Shown: positions 41,891 to 50,144 of the stretch, one piece after another | How the letters are laid out: each line of letters opens with the position of its first letter | Numbering within the stretch: position 1 is the stretch's first letter | From: Propionibacterium acidifaciens DSM 21887 | GTDB lineage: Bacteria > Actinomycetota > Actinomycetes > Propionibacteriales > Propionibacteriaceae | Direction: 5' to 3' | Assembly: GCF_000426605.1 (NCBI RefSeq) | Contig: NZ_AUFR01000020.1 | Coordinates: 1 to 52,771, forward strand | Length of the DNA: 52,771 nt | Program-made: the position numbers and the translations under genes | The notes under the pieces: generated by a model | The model's input: the letters and a program-made list of their open reading frames with translations, nothing else | Told to the model about the DNA's origin: nothing | Database searches by the model: none

Positions 41891-42921
41891 GGAGTGACCC
41901 CCTTCACGGCGGGCGCTGCGCCGCCGGGGTTGGGGCAGCAGTCGTCACCGCCGCAGTCATCGTCGCCCCTGCGGTCCTCTTCGGCAAGTCCCCGGGCGAC
42001 GAGCTCGGTCAGGCCGTCGAGGAAGACCGGCTCCGTGCCGACGGTCGGCACCCGCCGGAAGTCCATGCCGTGGCCCCGGGCGGTCTGGGCGGCCTCGTTG
42101 TCGAGGTCCCAGATGACCTCCATGTGGTCCGACAGGAAGCCGATCGACACGACGACGACCCCGCCGACGCCCTCGCCGGCGAGGGCGTCGATGACGTCGT
42201 TGACGTCCGGCGTCAGCCAGGAGTCGCCGGGGGCGCCGCCCTGCGAGGTGTAGCAGAGCCGCCAGTCGGGCCGCAGCCCGCCGTCGGCGAGCCGGGCGAG
42301 GATGCGGTCGATGACGTCCCGGTGCTGGGCGAGGTAGGCGCCGCCGCCCACGCCCGAGCTCTCGGCGAGCCCCGTGGGCAGCGAGTGCGTGGTGAACAGC
42401 ACCGTCGCGTCCGGGTGCGCCCGCACGACGGGCTCCAGCAGCCCCGCCTGCGCGTCGGCGAAGGCCGGCATGTCGTGGAACGGGTTGATCTTCGCGACCT
42501 CGAGGAGGGGGGCGCCGTCCGGGCCGGAGGGGATCGCCGCGGCGAGGGCCTCGCGGTAGGAGCGGCAGCCCACGTACGACGAGTAGACGGCCGGCACGAG
42601 CGCGAGGACGCGCCGGTGCCCGCGGGCCGCCAGGTCGGCGAGCACCTCGTCGGGGAAGGGCGCCACATGGGCGTGCGCCACGGCGACCGGCACGTCGACG
42701 CCCCGGGCGCGCAGGCGCGCGCCCAGCTCGTCGGCGAGCCTCTGGTTCTGCCCGTTGAGCGGGCTGACGCCCCCGAAGTGGGCGTAGTGCGCGCTCACCC
42801 TGGCCATCCGCTGAGGCGTGATGCGCCCGCCGGTGATGTGCCTGAGGAAGGGCCCGACCTGCTCGGCCGAGGCCGGGCCGCCGAAGCCCAGGACGAGCAG
42901 GGCGTCGTAGTGGGTGGTCAT
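41887..42921 (-). CDS. hemH: Ferrochelatase (probably coproporphyrin ferrochelatase)
   Basis: Protein of 344 residues. It inserts iron into a porphyrin. In actinobacteria with a HemY of the CgoX type the substrate is usually coproporphyrin III. Visible blocks are [41 protein letters not shown], the catalytic His region [32 protein letters not shown] and [22 protein letters not shown] with its conserved Glu. The extreme C-terminus is Cys-rich ([15 protein letters not shown]). Actinobacterial ferrochelatases often carry a [2Fe-2S] cluster, but whether these cysteines are its ligands is not known from sequence. ATG 42921 lies one base past the hemY stop. Confidence 0.94.
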   Translation of the reverse strand: MTTHYDALLVLGFGGPASAEQVGPFLRHITGGRITPQRMARVSAHYAHFGGVSPLNGQNQRLADELGARLRARGVDVPVAVAHAHVAPFPDEVLADLAARGHRRVLALVPAVYSSYVGCRSYREALAAAIPSGPDGAPLLEVAKINPFHDMPAFADAQAGLLEPVVRAHPDATVLFTTHSLPTGLAESSGVGGGAYLAQHRDVIDRILARLADGGLRPDWRLCYTSQGGAPGDSWLTPDVNDVIDALAGEGVGGVVVVSIGFLSDHMEVIWDLDNEAAQTARGHGMDFRRVPTVGTEPVFLDGLTELVARGLAEEDRRGDDDCGGDDCCPNPGGAAPAVKGVTP

Positions 42922-42922
42922 C

Positions 42923-44431
42923 TCATGCTCCCTTCGCTGCCGGGACGGCTGCCCCGGATCCATCGGCCGGGACCGTCCCGGCCTCGGGCGCGCCGGAGGG
43001 CCCCTCGCCCCGCGCGCGGCCGGCCGCCGCGTCGAGCACGGCGTCGGCTCGGGCGCGGCCGTCGGCGACGCACTCGGGCAGGCCCACCCCGTGGAGCGCC
43101 GAGCCGGCGACGGCCCACGTCGGGCGGTGCGCCGCGAGCCAGCCGTCGACGGCGGCGACGCGGTCGAGGTGGCCGACCGTGTACTTCGGCATCACCGCGT
43201 GCCAGCGGTCGATGCGCGTCACGGTGGGCTCCCCGTGCACGCCGAGCAGCGGGCGCACGTGGTCGAGCACCGCCGGCAGCAGCTCGTCGTCGGGCGCGCC
43301 GGTGAGCGGGCCGCGCTTGTCGGGGATGAACACCCGCACGAGCGCCTGCCCGTCGGGGGCGCGGCCGGCGAACTTCACGGAGCTGGTCGTCACCCCGGAG
43401 ACGGGGCCGGGGTCCACCTCGAGCCAGCCCTGCGAGTCGGGGGGCCGGTCGAAGTCGTCGACGCGGAAGCCGAGCGAGACGACGGTGGTCGAGGCCAGCG
43501 GGATCGCGTCGAGGACGGCGGCCGCGTCGGGCGCCGGCCCGGCGAGCAGGAGGGCCGAGCAGGCGGCCCCGCCGGCGAGGACGACCGCGTCGGCGGGCAC
43601 GAGGGAGCCGTCGGCCAGCTCGACGCCGGCGTCGGTGAGCCGGACCGCGGCGGCGCCGGTGCGCAGCTCGACGCCGCGGGCGCCGAGTCCCTCGACGAGC
43701 GCCTCGACGACGCGGCCCAGGCCGGCGCGCAGGGTGCGGAAGGGCGAGCCGACGGCGCCGCGGGCAGTCGCGCGCCCGCGCCGCGCCGCCCGGCCCTGCG
43801 CAAGGGAGGCGACCATGAGGGAGCGGTGCTCCCGCTCGTTGCGGCGCAGCGACGGGAGCACCGCGTCGAGGCTCAGCTCGTCGACCCGGGCGCCGTAGAT
43901 GCCGCCGACCATGACCTCGGCGTAGCGGTCGACGATGCCGTCGCCCAGCCGGGAGCGCAGGAAGGCGCCGATGGAGACGTCCCTCCCGTCCCGGAGCCGG
44001 CGCGGGATGACCAGGTCGAGGCCGGCGCGCAGCTTGTCGGGCCAGCCGAGCACCCGGGTCGTGACGAAGGGCCACAGCCTGGTGGGCAGCACCATGCCCA
44101 TGCCGGCGGGCATCGGGCGCAGCGCCCCGCGCGCCAGCAGCGCCGCCCGGCGGCCGCCGCCGGGGGCGATGACCTCGTCGGCGATGCCGAGCTCGTCGAG
44201 CAGCCGGGCCAGCGCCGGCCGGTAAGCGACGTACGAGTCGGGGCCGCCCTCGATGACGAAGCCGTCGCGGCGCTCGGTGACGATCTTGCCGCCGAAGCGC
44301 CCGGAGGCCTCCAGCACGGTGACCCGCGCACCGCGCGCGGCGCCCTGCCAGGCGGCGGACAGGCCGGTGATACCGCCGCCGATCACGACGAGGCGCGGCC
44401 CGGCGCAGCCGTCGTCGTCCGCCCCGCTCAC
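42923..44431 (-). CDS. hemY: Coproporphyrinogen/protoporphyrinogen oxidase (HemY/CgoX)
   Basis: Protein of 502 residues. This FAD-dependent oxidase of porphyrinogens in Gram-positive bacteria acts on coproporphyrinogen III. The FAD fold starts RLVVIGGGITGLSAAWQGA and continues VTVLEASGRFGGKIVTERRDGFVIEGGPDSYVA. Later family blocks include VMVGGIYGARVDELSLDAV, GSPFRTLRAGLGRVVEALV and the C-terminal WAVAGSALHGVGLPECVADGRARAD. The last 30 residues are extra and Ala/Gly/Pro-rich. GTG 44431 overlaps the stop of the radical SAM gene (GTGA). The longer frame upstream is a shadow. Confidence 0.94.
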   Translation of the reverse strand: MSGADDDGCAGPRLVVIGGGITGLSAAWQGAARGARVTVLEASGRFGGKIVTERRDGFVIEGGPDSYVAYRPALARLLDELGIADEVIAPGGGRRAALLARGALRPMPAGMGMVLPTRLWPFVTTRVLGWPDKLRAGLDLVIPRRLRDGRDVSIGAFLRSRLGDGIVDRYAEVMVGGIYGARVDELSLDAVLPSLRRNEREHRSLMVASLAQGRAARRGRATARGAVGSPFRTLRAGLGRVVEALVEGLGARGVELRTGAAAVRLTDAGVELADGSLVPADAVVLAGGAACSALLLAGPAPDAAAVLDAIPLASTTVVSLGFRVDDFDRPPDSQGWLEVDPGPVSGVTTSSVKFAGRAPDGQALVRVFIPDKRGPLTGAPDDELLPAVLDHVRPLLGVHGEPTVTRIDRWHAVMPKYTVGHLDRVAAVDGWLAAHRPTWAVAGSALHGVGLPECVADGRARADAVLDAAAGRARGEGPSGAPEAGTVPADGSGAAVPAAKGA

Positions 44432-45573
44432 GCCCCGACCCCGCTCACGGCCGGGCGTCCCGCGTGGACACCCGCCCTCGCCTCGGCCGGCTTGTAGGGG
44501 CACAGCGGGTCGGACTCGAGGGGATCGCCCGTCCAGGCGTAGGCCCGCGAGCGCGAGCCGCCGCACCACTTGTTGAACTCGCAGAGGCCGCAGTCGCCCT
44601 TGAAGCCGTCGGGGCGGCGCAGGGCCCGCATGAGCTCGGTGTCGCGGTACAGCTCGACGATCGAGTGCTCGCGCACGGAGCCGACGCTCATCGGCAGGAA
44701 GCCCGACGGCATGACCTCGCCGAGATGGGAGATGAACATGATGCCGTTGCCGTCGCGGATGCCGAAGCCCCGCGAGGCCGGCGAGTCGAGGATCTCCTGC
44801 TCGGTCCGGCCGGCGCGCAGCATCTGCTGGGCGGCGATGCGCCGGTACTGCATGGCCTCGGTCGTCTTGATGCGGAAGGGCGCGTCGGGGCGGCGCCTGT
44901 TCCACTTGATGAGGGTGCGCTCGGCGTCGCCGGGGCTCATCTCGCGCAGCTGGGCGCCGCGGCCCACCGAGATGAGGAAGAACAGGCTCCACTGGAACAG
45001 CTCGTAGCCCTTGAGCAGCTCGTAGGTGTCGTCGAGGTCGGCGACGGTGGTGTCGGTGACGAGCGTGTTGATCTGCATGGGCATGCCGACCTCGTTGGCG
45101 TCGGCGAGGGCCCGCAGGGTGGCGTCGAAGGTGCCCGGCACCTGGCGGACACCGTCGTGGTGGGCCGCCGTCGAGCCGTCCAGCGACAGCGACATGGCCT
45201 GGACGCCGAGGGCCGCCATGTCGGCGATGCGCTCCCTCGTGAGCAGCGGGGTGACGGCCGGGGACAGCGAGACGCCGATGCCGCGGTCGCGGGCGCCGGC
45301 GATGAGCCCGTCCAGGTCGAAGCGGCGCATCGGGTCGCCGCCGGTCATGATGACGTGCGGCATGGGGCTGCCGAAGTCGGCCACCTGGTCGAGGATGCGC
45401 AGCGCCTCGTCGTGGGTGAGCTCGCCGGGCGGCGGCTCGAGCTGGGCGCTGGCGCGGCAGTGGCGGCAGGCCAGGGCGCAGGCCGTCGTGAGCTCCCAGT
45501 AGATGATCATGGGCGCGCGGTCGTAGGCCCAGTCGACGGGCTTGACGGAACCTATTCCTGCGGGTCGAGGCAT
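44428..45573 (-). CDS. Radical SAM/SPASM protein of the heme operon
   Basis: Protein of 381 residues. The radical SAM cluster motif is CALACRHCRA (Cys-x3-Cys-x2-Cys, about residues 32-39). IMTGGDPM and VSLSPAVTPLL are part of the SAM barrel. The C-terminal SPASM-like region has CGLCEFNKWCGGSRSRAYAWTGDPLESDPLCPY with at least four cysteines for an extra cluster. It is related to the AhbD/NirJ type of heme-modifying enzymes and to the TIGR04053-like group. In AhbD the enzyme decarboxylates heme precursors. Its position between hemE and hemY suggests a porphyrin or heme modification, but the reaction is unknown. It is tightly packed, two bases after the hemDE stop, with GTGA overlap to hemY. Confidence 0.85.
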   Translation of the reverse strand: MPRPAGIGSVKPVDWAYDRAPMIIYWELTTACALACRHCRASAQLEPPPGELTHDEALRILDQVADFGSPMPHVIMTGGDPMRRFDLDGLIAGARDRGIGVSLSPAVTPLLTRERIADMAALGVQAMSLSLDGSTAAHHDGVRQVPGTFDATLRALADANEVGMPMQINTLVTDTTVADLDDTYELLKGYELFQWSLFFLISVGRGAQLREMSPGDAERTLIKWNRRRPDAPFRIKTTEAMQYRRIAAQQMLRAGRTEQEILDSPASRGFGIRDGNGIMFISHLGEVMPSGFLPMSVGSVREHSIVELYRDTELMRALRRPDGFKGDCGLCEFNKWCGGSRSRAYAWTGDPLESDPLCPYKPAEARAGVHAGRPAVSGVGA

Positions 45574-45575
45574 GG

Positions 45576-47477
45576 TCAGTGCCCCTCCTTCCTGTGGGGG
45601 CCGGCGTGCACGGCGTCGACGATGCGGGCGAGCACCTGCGGGTCGGCGTCCTTGGGGACGCCGTGCGCCAGGTTGACGATGTGGGCGGGCGCCCGGCGCC
45701 CCTCCTCGAGGATCCGCGCCAGGGCGGCGTCGAGGTCGGCGAGGGGCCCCGACAGCAGGGCCGGGTCGAGGTTGCCCTGCAGCGGGGTGGCCCCGCCGAG
45801 GAGCTCGTCGGCCCGGGAGAGCGTGAGATCGCGGGCCACCCCCATGACGTCGGCGCCGGCGTCGCGCATGGCGCGCAGCAGCGCCGCCGTGCCCGTGCCG
45901 AAGTGGATGCGGGGGACGCCGAGACGGCCGATCGCGCGCAGCACCCTGCCGGAGGCGGGCTGGACGTGGGCGAGGTAGTCGTCCTCGGCGAGCTCCCCGA
46001 CCCAGGAGTCGAAGAGCTGCACGGCGCTCGCACCGGCGAGCACCTGGGCGCGCAGGAAGGCGATGTCGAGCTCGGCGACCCGGTCGAGCAGCCGGGCGAA
46101 GACCTCGGGCCGCTCGTGCATGAGGGCCCTCGTGCGCTCGTGCCCGCGGGAGGGGCCGCCCTCGACGAGATAGGAGGCCACCGTGTACGGGGCGCCGGCG
46201 AAACCGATGAGCGGGGTGGCGCCCAGCTCGGCGACGGCGAGGCGCACCGCCTCGCGGATGGGCTCGAGGGCCTCGTCGGTCAGGGCGGGCAGGGCGTCCA
46301 CGTCGGCCTCGGTGCGCACCGGCCGGTCGAGCACCGGCCCGACGCCGGGGACGATGTCGACGCCGACCCCGGCCAGCCCGAGCGGGGCCATGATGTCGGA
46401 GTAGAGGATCGCGGCGTCCACCCCGTAGCGGCGCACGGGCTGAAGGGTCAGCTCGGCGGCGAGAGCCGGGGTCAGGCAGCTCTCGAGCATCGTCGTGCCC
46501 TCGCGGGCGGCGCGGTACTCGGGCAGTGAGCGGCCGGCCTGGCGCATGAACCACACGGGCGTGCGCTCGGGGCGCTCGCCGCGGGCGGCGCGCAGGAAGG
46601 CGCTCCCGGCGATGTCGGCCCGCCGGCTCGGATGCTCGGGGCCGAGTTCATCAGCGGCCCCGCCGCTCGGGCCGGGCGCGCCGAGGGCGGCGGCCACCTC
46701 GACGGCCAGGGCCGTCGGGTCGGTGGCCGTGCACTCGACGACGTCGAGGCCCAGCGCGCGGGCGGTGGCGCTCGTCGTGGGGCCGGCGCCGAGGACGAGG
46801 GTGCCGGCGGGCACGCCGTCCGGCCCGGCGAACCCGGCCAGGGCCCGGGCCGCGCTCGAGGAGCGCAGCAGGACGGCGGAGTAGGCGCCGCGGGCCAGGG
46901 GCCCGACGCTGGCCGGCGGCTCGGGGCGCGCGACGGTGGTGTAGACGGGCAGCCGGAGGACGCGCCAGCCCCCGGCGCGCAGGCCCTCGGGCAGCTCGGC
47001 GCGGGCGATCGCGCTGCCGGGCAGGAGGGCCACCGGGTCGACGGCGGGCACCGGCAGGGCGCGCAGCCGGGGCAGGACGGTGCCGTTGAGCAGTTCGACG
47101 AGGGCCTCCGCGTTCGGCGCGGTCTCGGCCCGCTCCGCCAGCGGCCCGGGCAGGGCCCCCCGGGTGCCGCGCCCCGTGACGAGGACCCGTATCCGCTGGT
47201 CGAGGGCCGACGACAGCGCCCGCTCGAGGGGCCCCCTCCCGGCCACGGACTCGAGATGCCCCCAGGTGCGGGGCGAGGTGATGATGAGGGCGGTCTGGGG
47301 GCCGGCCGCGGCGAGCAGGCCGACGAACCGGTGGGCCGGCATCGGATCGTCGCAGGGGCGCGTCACGAGATAGGGGTCGGTGGCGCTGGCGATGCCGTGG
47401 TCGTCGAGCGCCCGGGCGTCCCGCTCGTTGCCGTCGGGGCGGATGAGCAGGACGGGCCTGCGGTCCGGCTGACTCAT
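45576..47477 (-). CDS. hemDE: Uroporphyrinogen-III synthase / uroporphyrinogen decarboxylase fusion
   Basis: A single open frame of 633 residues. Residues 1-266 form a HemD-like uroporphyrinogen-III synthase, with RPVLLIRPDGNERDARAL, ALIITSPRTWGHLESV, VLRLPVYTTVARPEPP, AVLLRSSSAARALAGF and VLGAGPTTSATARALGLDVVECTATDPTALAVEVAAAL. A 24-residue Gly/Ala/Pro linker follows. Residues about 291-633 are HemE: SAFLRAARGERPERTPVWFMRQAGRSLPEYRA, ILYSDIMAPLGLAG with the catalytic Asp, IGFAGAPYTVASYLVEGG and VIHF-type RIHFGTGTAALL, ending IVNLAHGVPKDADPQVLARIVDAVH. No ATG, GTG or TTG lies between the HemD end and the HemE PVWFMRQAG block, so the second domain cannot be made separately without initiating inside HemD. 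The ATG overlaps the hemC stop (ATGA). Confidence 0.9.
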   Translation of the reverse strand: MSQPDRRPVLLIRPDGNERDARALDDHGIASATDPYLVTRPCDDPMPAHRFVGLLAAAGPQTALIITSPRTWGHLESVAGRGPLERALSSALDQRIRVLVTGRGTRGALPGPLAERAETAPNAEALVELLNGTVLPRLRALPVPAVDPVALLPGSAIARAELPEGLRAGGWRVLRLPVYTTVARPEPPASVGPLARGAYSAVLLRSSSAARALAGFAGPDGVPAGTLVLGAGPTTSATARALGLDVVECTATDPTALAVEVAAALGAPGPSGGAADELGPEHPSRRADIAGSAFLRAARGERPERTPVWFMRQAGRSLPEYRAAREGTTMLESCLTPALAAELTLQPVRRYGVDAAILYSDIMAPLGLAGVGVDIVPGVGPVLDRPVRTEADVDALPALTDEALEPIREAVRLAVAELGATPLIGFAGAPYTVASYLVEGGPSRGHERTRALMHERPEVFARLLDRVAELDIAFLRAQVLAGASAVQLFDSWVGELAEDDYLAHVQPASGRVLRAIGRLGVPRIHFGTGTAALLRAMRDAGADVMGVARDLTLSRADELLGGATPLQGNLDPALLSGPLADLDAALARILEEGRRAPAHIVNLAHGVPKDADPQVLARIVDAVHAGPHRKEGH

Positions 47478-48385
47478 CGGGCGACCTCCAGGAGTTCGGC
47501 GGCCGCCCGGGCGCCGGCGGCACGGGCGGCGGAGAGGGCGTCCTCGCCGAGTTCCGCGTCGATCTCGACGTGGGCGTGGTCGACGCCCAGGTGGTCCGTG
47601 AGATCGGCGACGAGGCGCAGCCCGGGGCCCTCGAGCTCGCAATACGCGCCGACGGCGGTGGTGCAGGTGGCGCGGACGCCGGTGAGCACCTGCCGCTCGG
47701 CGGCCACGCGCAGGCGGGCGCCGGGGTCGTCGACGAGGCCCACCGCCTCGGCCATCGGGTGGTCGGCGCGCATCTCGACGGCCAGGGCCCCCTGCGCCGG
47801 CGCGGGGACGATGATCCGCGGATCGACGAGCTCGGCGATCTCGTCGCCGCGGCCGATGCGCTCCAGACCGGCGGCCGCCAGCACCGCGGCGTCCACCTCG
47901 CCGGTGCGCACCATGCGCACGCGGGTGCCGACGTTGCCTCGGATCGGGACGATCCGCAGGTCGGGGCGGGCGCGCAGCAGGGCGCTGGCCCGGCGCGGGC
48001 TCGAGGTGCCGACCCGTGCGCCGGGCGGCAGGGCGGCGAGCCCGGAGCCGTCGCGACTCACGAGGGCGTCCTGGGCGGCGGCGCGCTCGGGCACGGCGAC
48101 GACCCGCAGGCCCGGGACCGGCGCGAAGGGAAGATCCTTGAAGGAGTGGACGGCGACGTCGACCCCGCCGTCCGCCAGCACGTCGCGCAGGCGGGCGGCG
48201 AAGGCCCCCGGACGCGGCGGGGCCGACAGCGGGATCGACAGATCGTCCCCCTCGGTGCGCACGCGGACGAGCTCGGTCTCCGCACCGGTGAGCTCCTCGA
48301 TCCGCCCGGCGACCGTGAGGGTCTGCGAGACGGCCAGCTCGGAGCCGCGCGTGCCGAGGCGCAGCGGCCCGCCGGTGCCGGTCAC
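47474..48385 (-). CDS. hemC: Hydroxymethylbilane synthase
   Basis: Protein of 303 residues. It polymerises four porphobilinogens. Blocks LRLGTRGSELAVSQT, VDVAVHSFKDLPFAPVPGL, RVGTSSPRRASALL, IRGNVGTRVRMV, ERIGRGDEI and APAQGALAVEMRAD are in order. The dipyrromethane cofactor cysteine is in VRATCTTAVGAYCE, here with Thr residues in place of the usual Gly-Gly-Cys context. It lies between hemA and hemDE with four-base ATGA overlaps at both ends, so the block is translationally coupled. Confidence 0.95.
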   Translation of the reverse strand: MTGTGGPLRLGTRGSELAVSQTLTVAGRIEELTGAETELVRVRTEGDDLSIPLSAPPRPGAFAARLRDVLADGGVDVAVHSFKDLPFAPVPGLRVVAVPERAAAQDALVSRDGSGLAALPPGARVGTSSPRRASALLRARPDLRIVPIRGNVGTRVRMVRTGEVDAAVLAAAGLERIGRGDEIAELVDPRIIVPAPAQGALAVEMRADHPMAEAVGLVDDPGARLRVAAERQVLTGVRATCTTAVGAYCELEGPGLRLVADLTDHLGVDHAHVEIDAELGEDALSAARAAGARAAAELLEVAR

Positions 48386-49626
48386 CGGTCGACCTCGATC
48401 CCCAGCAGGGTGAGCGCCGCGAAGAACTCCTCGCCGCGCCCCTCCTCGGCGAGCTGGTTGCCGCGGACGGTGGGCGTGTGGAGCATGACGCCGGCGAGAT
48501 GGCGCAGCGAGCGCTCGACGGCGGCGCAGACCTCCTCGGACTCGCGGGCCCGCACCCGGGCGATCTCGCGGTCGACGAGGACGCCCACCTCGGCGCGCAT
48601 GGCGGCGATGGCCGGATCGGCGCCGCGGGAGCGCTCCTTGGCCAGGTGCCGCGCGACGCCCTCGTCGACGACCTGCTGGGCCTGCTCGATGACCTCGCGC
48701 TGGGTCTCGTCGGCCCGGTCGCGCACCTCCTCCAGACCGATGACGCGGACGCCGGGCAGGGCCCTGGCCTCCTCGGTGAGATCACCGCCGAGGGACAGGT
48801 CGAGGACGGGGAACGCGCCGGGCGCGGCCAGCTCGGGGCGTCCGGCGAGCAGTGGCCCGGCGCCGAGCACGGCGCCGTTGCCGCTGCACGTGACGACCAG
48901 CTCGGCCTCGGCGACGGCCCCGGCGAGCCCGTCGTCGTCGAGCGGGACGACGTCGTGGTGGGCGGCGAACCGCTCGGCCCGGCCCGAGGCCGACCAGCAG
49001 CTGATCCGGCCGGCGCGGCGCGTGCCGAGCTCGGCGAGGACGACGCGGGCGAAGGCGCCGGTGCCCACCAGGAGCACCCGCCGGCCGCGCAGGCCGCCCG
49101 GCAGGCCCGTCATGTCGAGGCCGACGCCGGCGACGGAGCGGCCGGCGGCGCCGAGCGAGGTGCGGCTGGCGACGGCGCGCGAGCTGGTCAGCGCGTCGTG
49201 GCAGAGGCGGTGGAGGCGGCCGGTGCACTGGCCGCGCTCGGAGGCCAGCTCATAGGCCCGGCGCAGCTGGCCGGCGACCTGCTTGTCACCGATGACCGCG
49301 GCGCGCATCCCGGCGGCCACCTCGAAGACGTGCTGGACGGCGGCGTCGCCGACGTCCGCGCGCAGACCGGACAGGGCGCGCTCGTCGACGTCCGGCGCGA
49401 GCTCGCGGAGCAGCTCGCAGACGCGCTCGCGCAGTCGCTCGGGCCCGAGGGAGTCGTCCGTGTCGCAGATCAGCTCGAAGCGGTTGCACGTGGACAGCAG
49501 GACGGCCCCGGCGACATCGGCCTGCCGGGCCATGAGGACGCGGGACAGCCCCTCGCCGTCGGACAGGGTGGCCAGCGCCGCCAGCGGGGCGGTCCGGTGA
49601 TCCACACCGATGACTTGGATGCGCAC
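48382..49626 (-). CDS. hemA: Glutamyl-tRNA reductase
   Basis: Protein of 414 residues. It reduces glutamyl-tRNA to glutamate semialdehyde, the first and usually heme-regulated step. The nucleophilic Cys47 is in LLSTCNRFEL. VFEVAAGMRAAVIGDKQVAGQLRRAYELA, the NADPH site RVLLVGTGAFARVVLAELG, and the dimerisation helix with EVIEQAQQVVDEGVARH follow. It begins GTG 49626 (MRIQVIGVDHRTAPL). TACTAT on the minus strand lies six bases upstream, so the operon message is probably leaderless. It is the first gene of the heme operon. Confidence 0.95.
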   Translation of the reverse strand: MRIQVIGVDHRTAPLAALATLSDGEGLSRVLMARQADVAGAVLLSTCNRFELICDTDDSLGPERLRERVCELLRELAPDVDERALSGLRADVGDAAVQHVFEVAAGMRAAVIGDKQVAGQLRRAYELASERGQCTGRLHRLCHDALTSSRAVASRTSLGAAGRSVAGVGLDMTGLPGGLRGRRVLLVGTGAFARVVLAELGTRRAGRISCWSASGRAERFAAHHDVVPLDDDGLAGAVAEAELVVTCSGNGAVLGAGPLLAGRPELAAPGAFPVLDLSLGGDLTEEARALPGVRVIGLEEVRDRADETQREVIEQAQQVVDEGVARHLAKERSRGADPAIAAMRAEVGVLVDREIARVRARESEEVCAAVERSLRHLAGVMLHTPTVRGNQLAEEGRGEEFFAALTLLGIEVDR

Positions 49627-49632
49627 GCGGGC

Positions 49633-49638
49633 ATAGTA
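49633..49638 (-). promoter_or_regulatory. -10 box of the heme operon, likely leaderless
   Basis: TACTAT on the minus strand, six bases from the hemA GTG, no ribosome site in between. No clear -35 element. Confidence 0.45.
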
Positions 49639-50144
49639 GGCCCTGCCGGAACGAGAACGTGAGTCCCGAAAATGACGACAGCCCGTCGCATCCGCGGGGC
49701 ACGGGCGGGAACGCCCACCGCCTGTGCCGCGGGTCTGTGCCCCGCCCGTACCGGACGATCCATCCCGCGGGGCGTCAGACCGTTCCGCGGGGCGTCGGAG
49801 CCGCCCTCGGCGGCGCCTTCCCGCCGCGGGCGCGGGATCAGCGACGTGACACCGAGAAATCCTTCATCATCGGTACCCTTCCCGCCGCGGGAGCGGGATC
49901 GGCGACCACGAGGAGAACATGCTTCGGCCGCCCGGCCCCGATGATGACCTGTGGGCCGGGGGACGACCGCCAGTCCGCCCCCGGCACGGAAAGCGCTGCG
50001 GACAGGTCTTCCGCCGCGGGCGATCGTCCCGCGGGCGCGGATCGTGCGTGCGCACCCTGGACGGCGCCGGACGCCGGCATCGGCCATACTGGGAGGAGCG
50101 GCCTCCTCCCCGTCGTCGCGCCATCTGCAGGAAGGCATCATCCC
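49639..50144. other. Intergenic stretch upstream of asnB with direct repeats
   Basis: No gene in about 500 bases. A 30-bp direct repeat (49816-49845 and 49877-49906, 28 of 30 identical, core CCTTCCCGCCGCGGG) has its units 61 bases apart start to start. CATACT (50085-50090) is a possible -10. GGGAGGAG (50091-50098) and CTCCTCCC (50103-50110) form an 8-bp hairpin with a CGGC loop in the leader. AGGAAGG at 50129 is the ribosome site for GTG 50145. Confidence 0.6.

Noticed and set aside
46645-46653. TGATGA (minus strand) as a stop/start junction between hemD and hemE
   Set aside because: It is out of frame with both domains. HemD and HemE share one frame without it, so a split gene would need two compensating errors.
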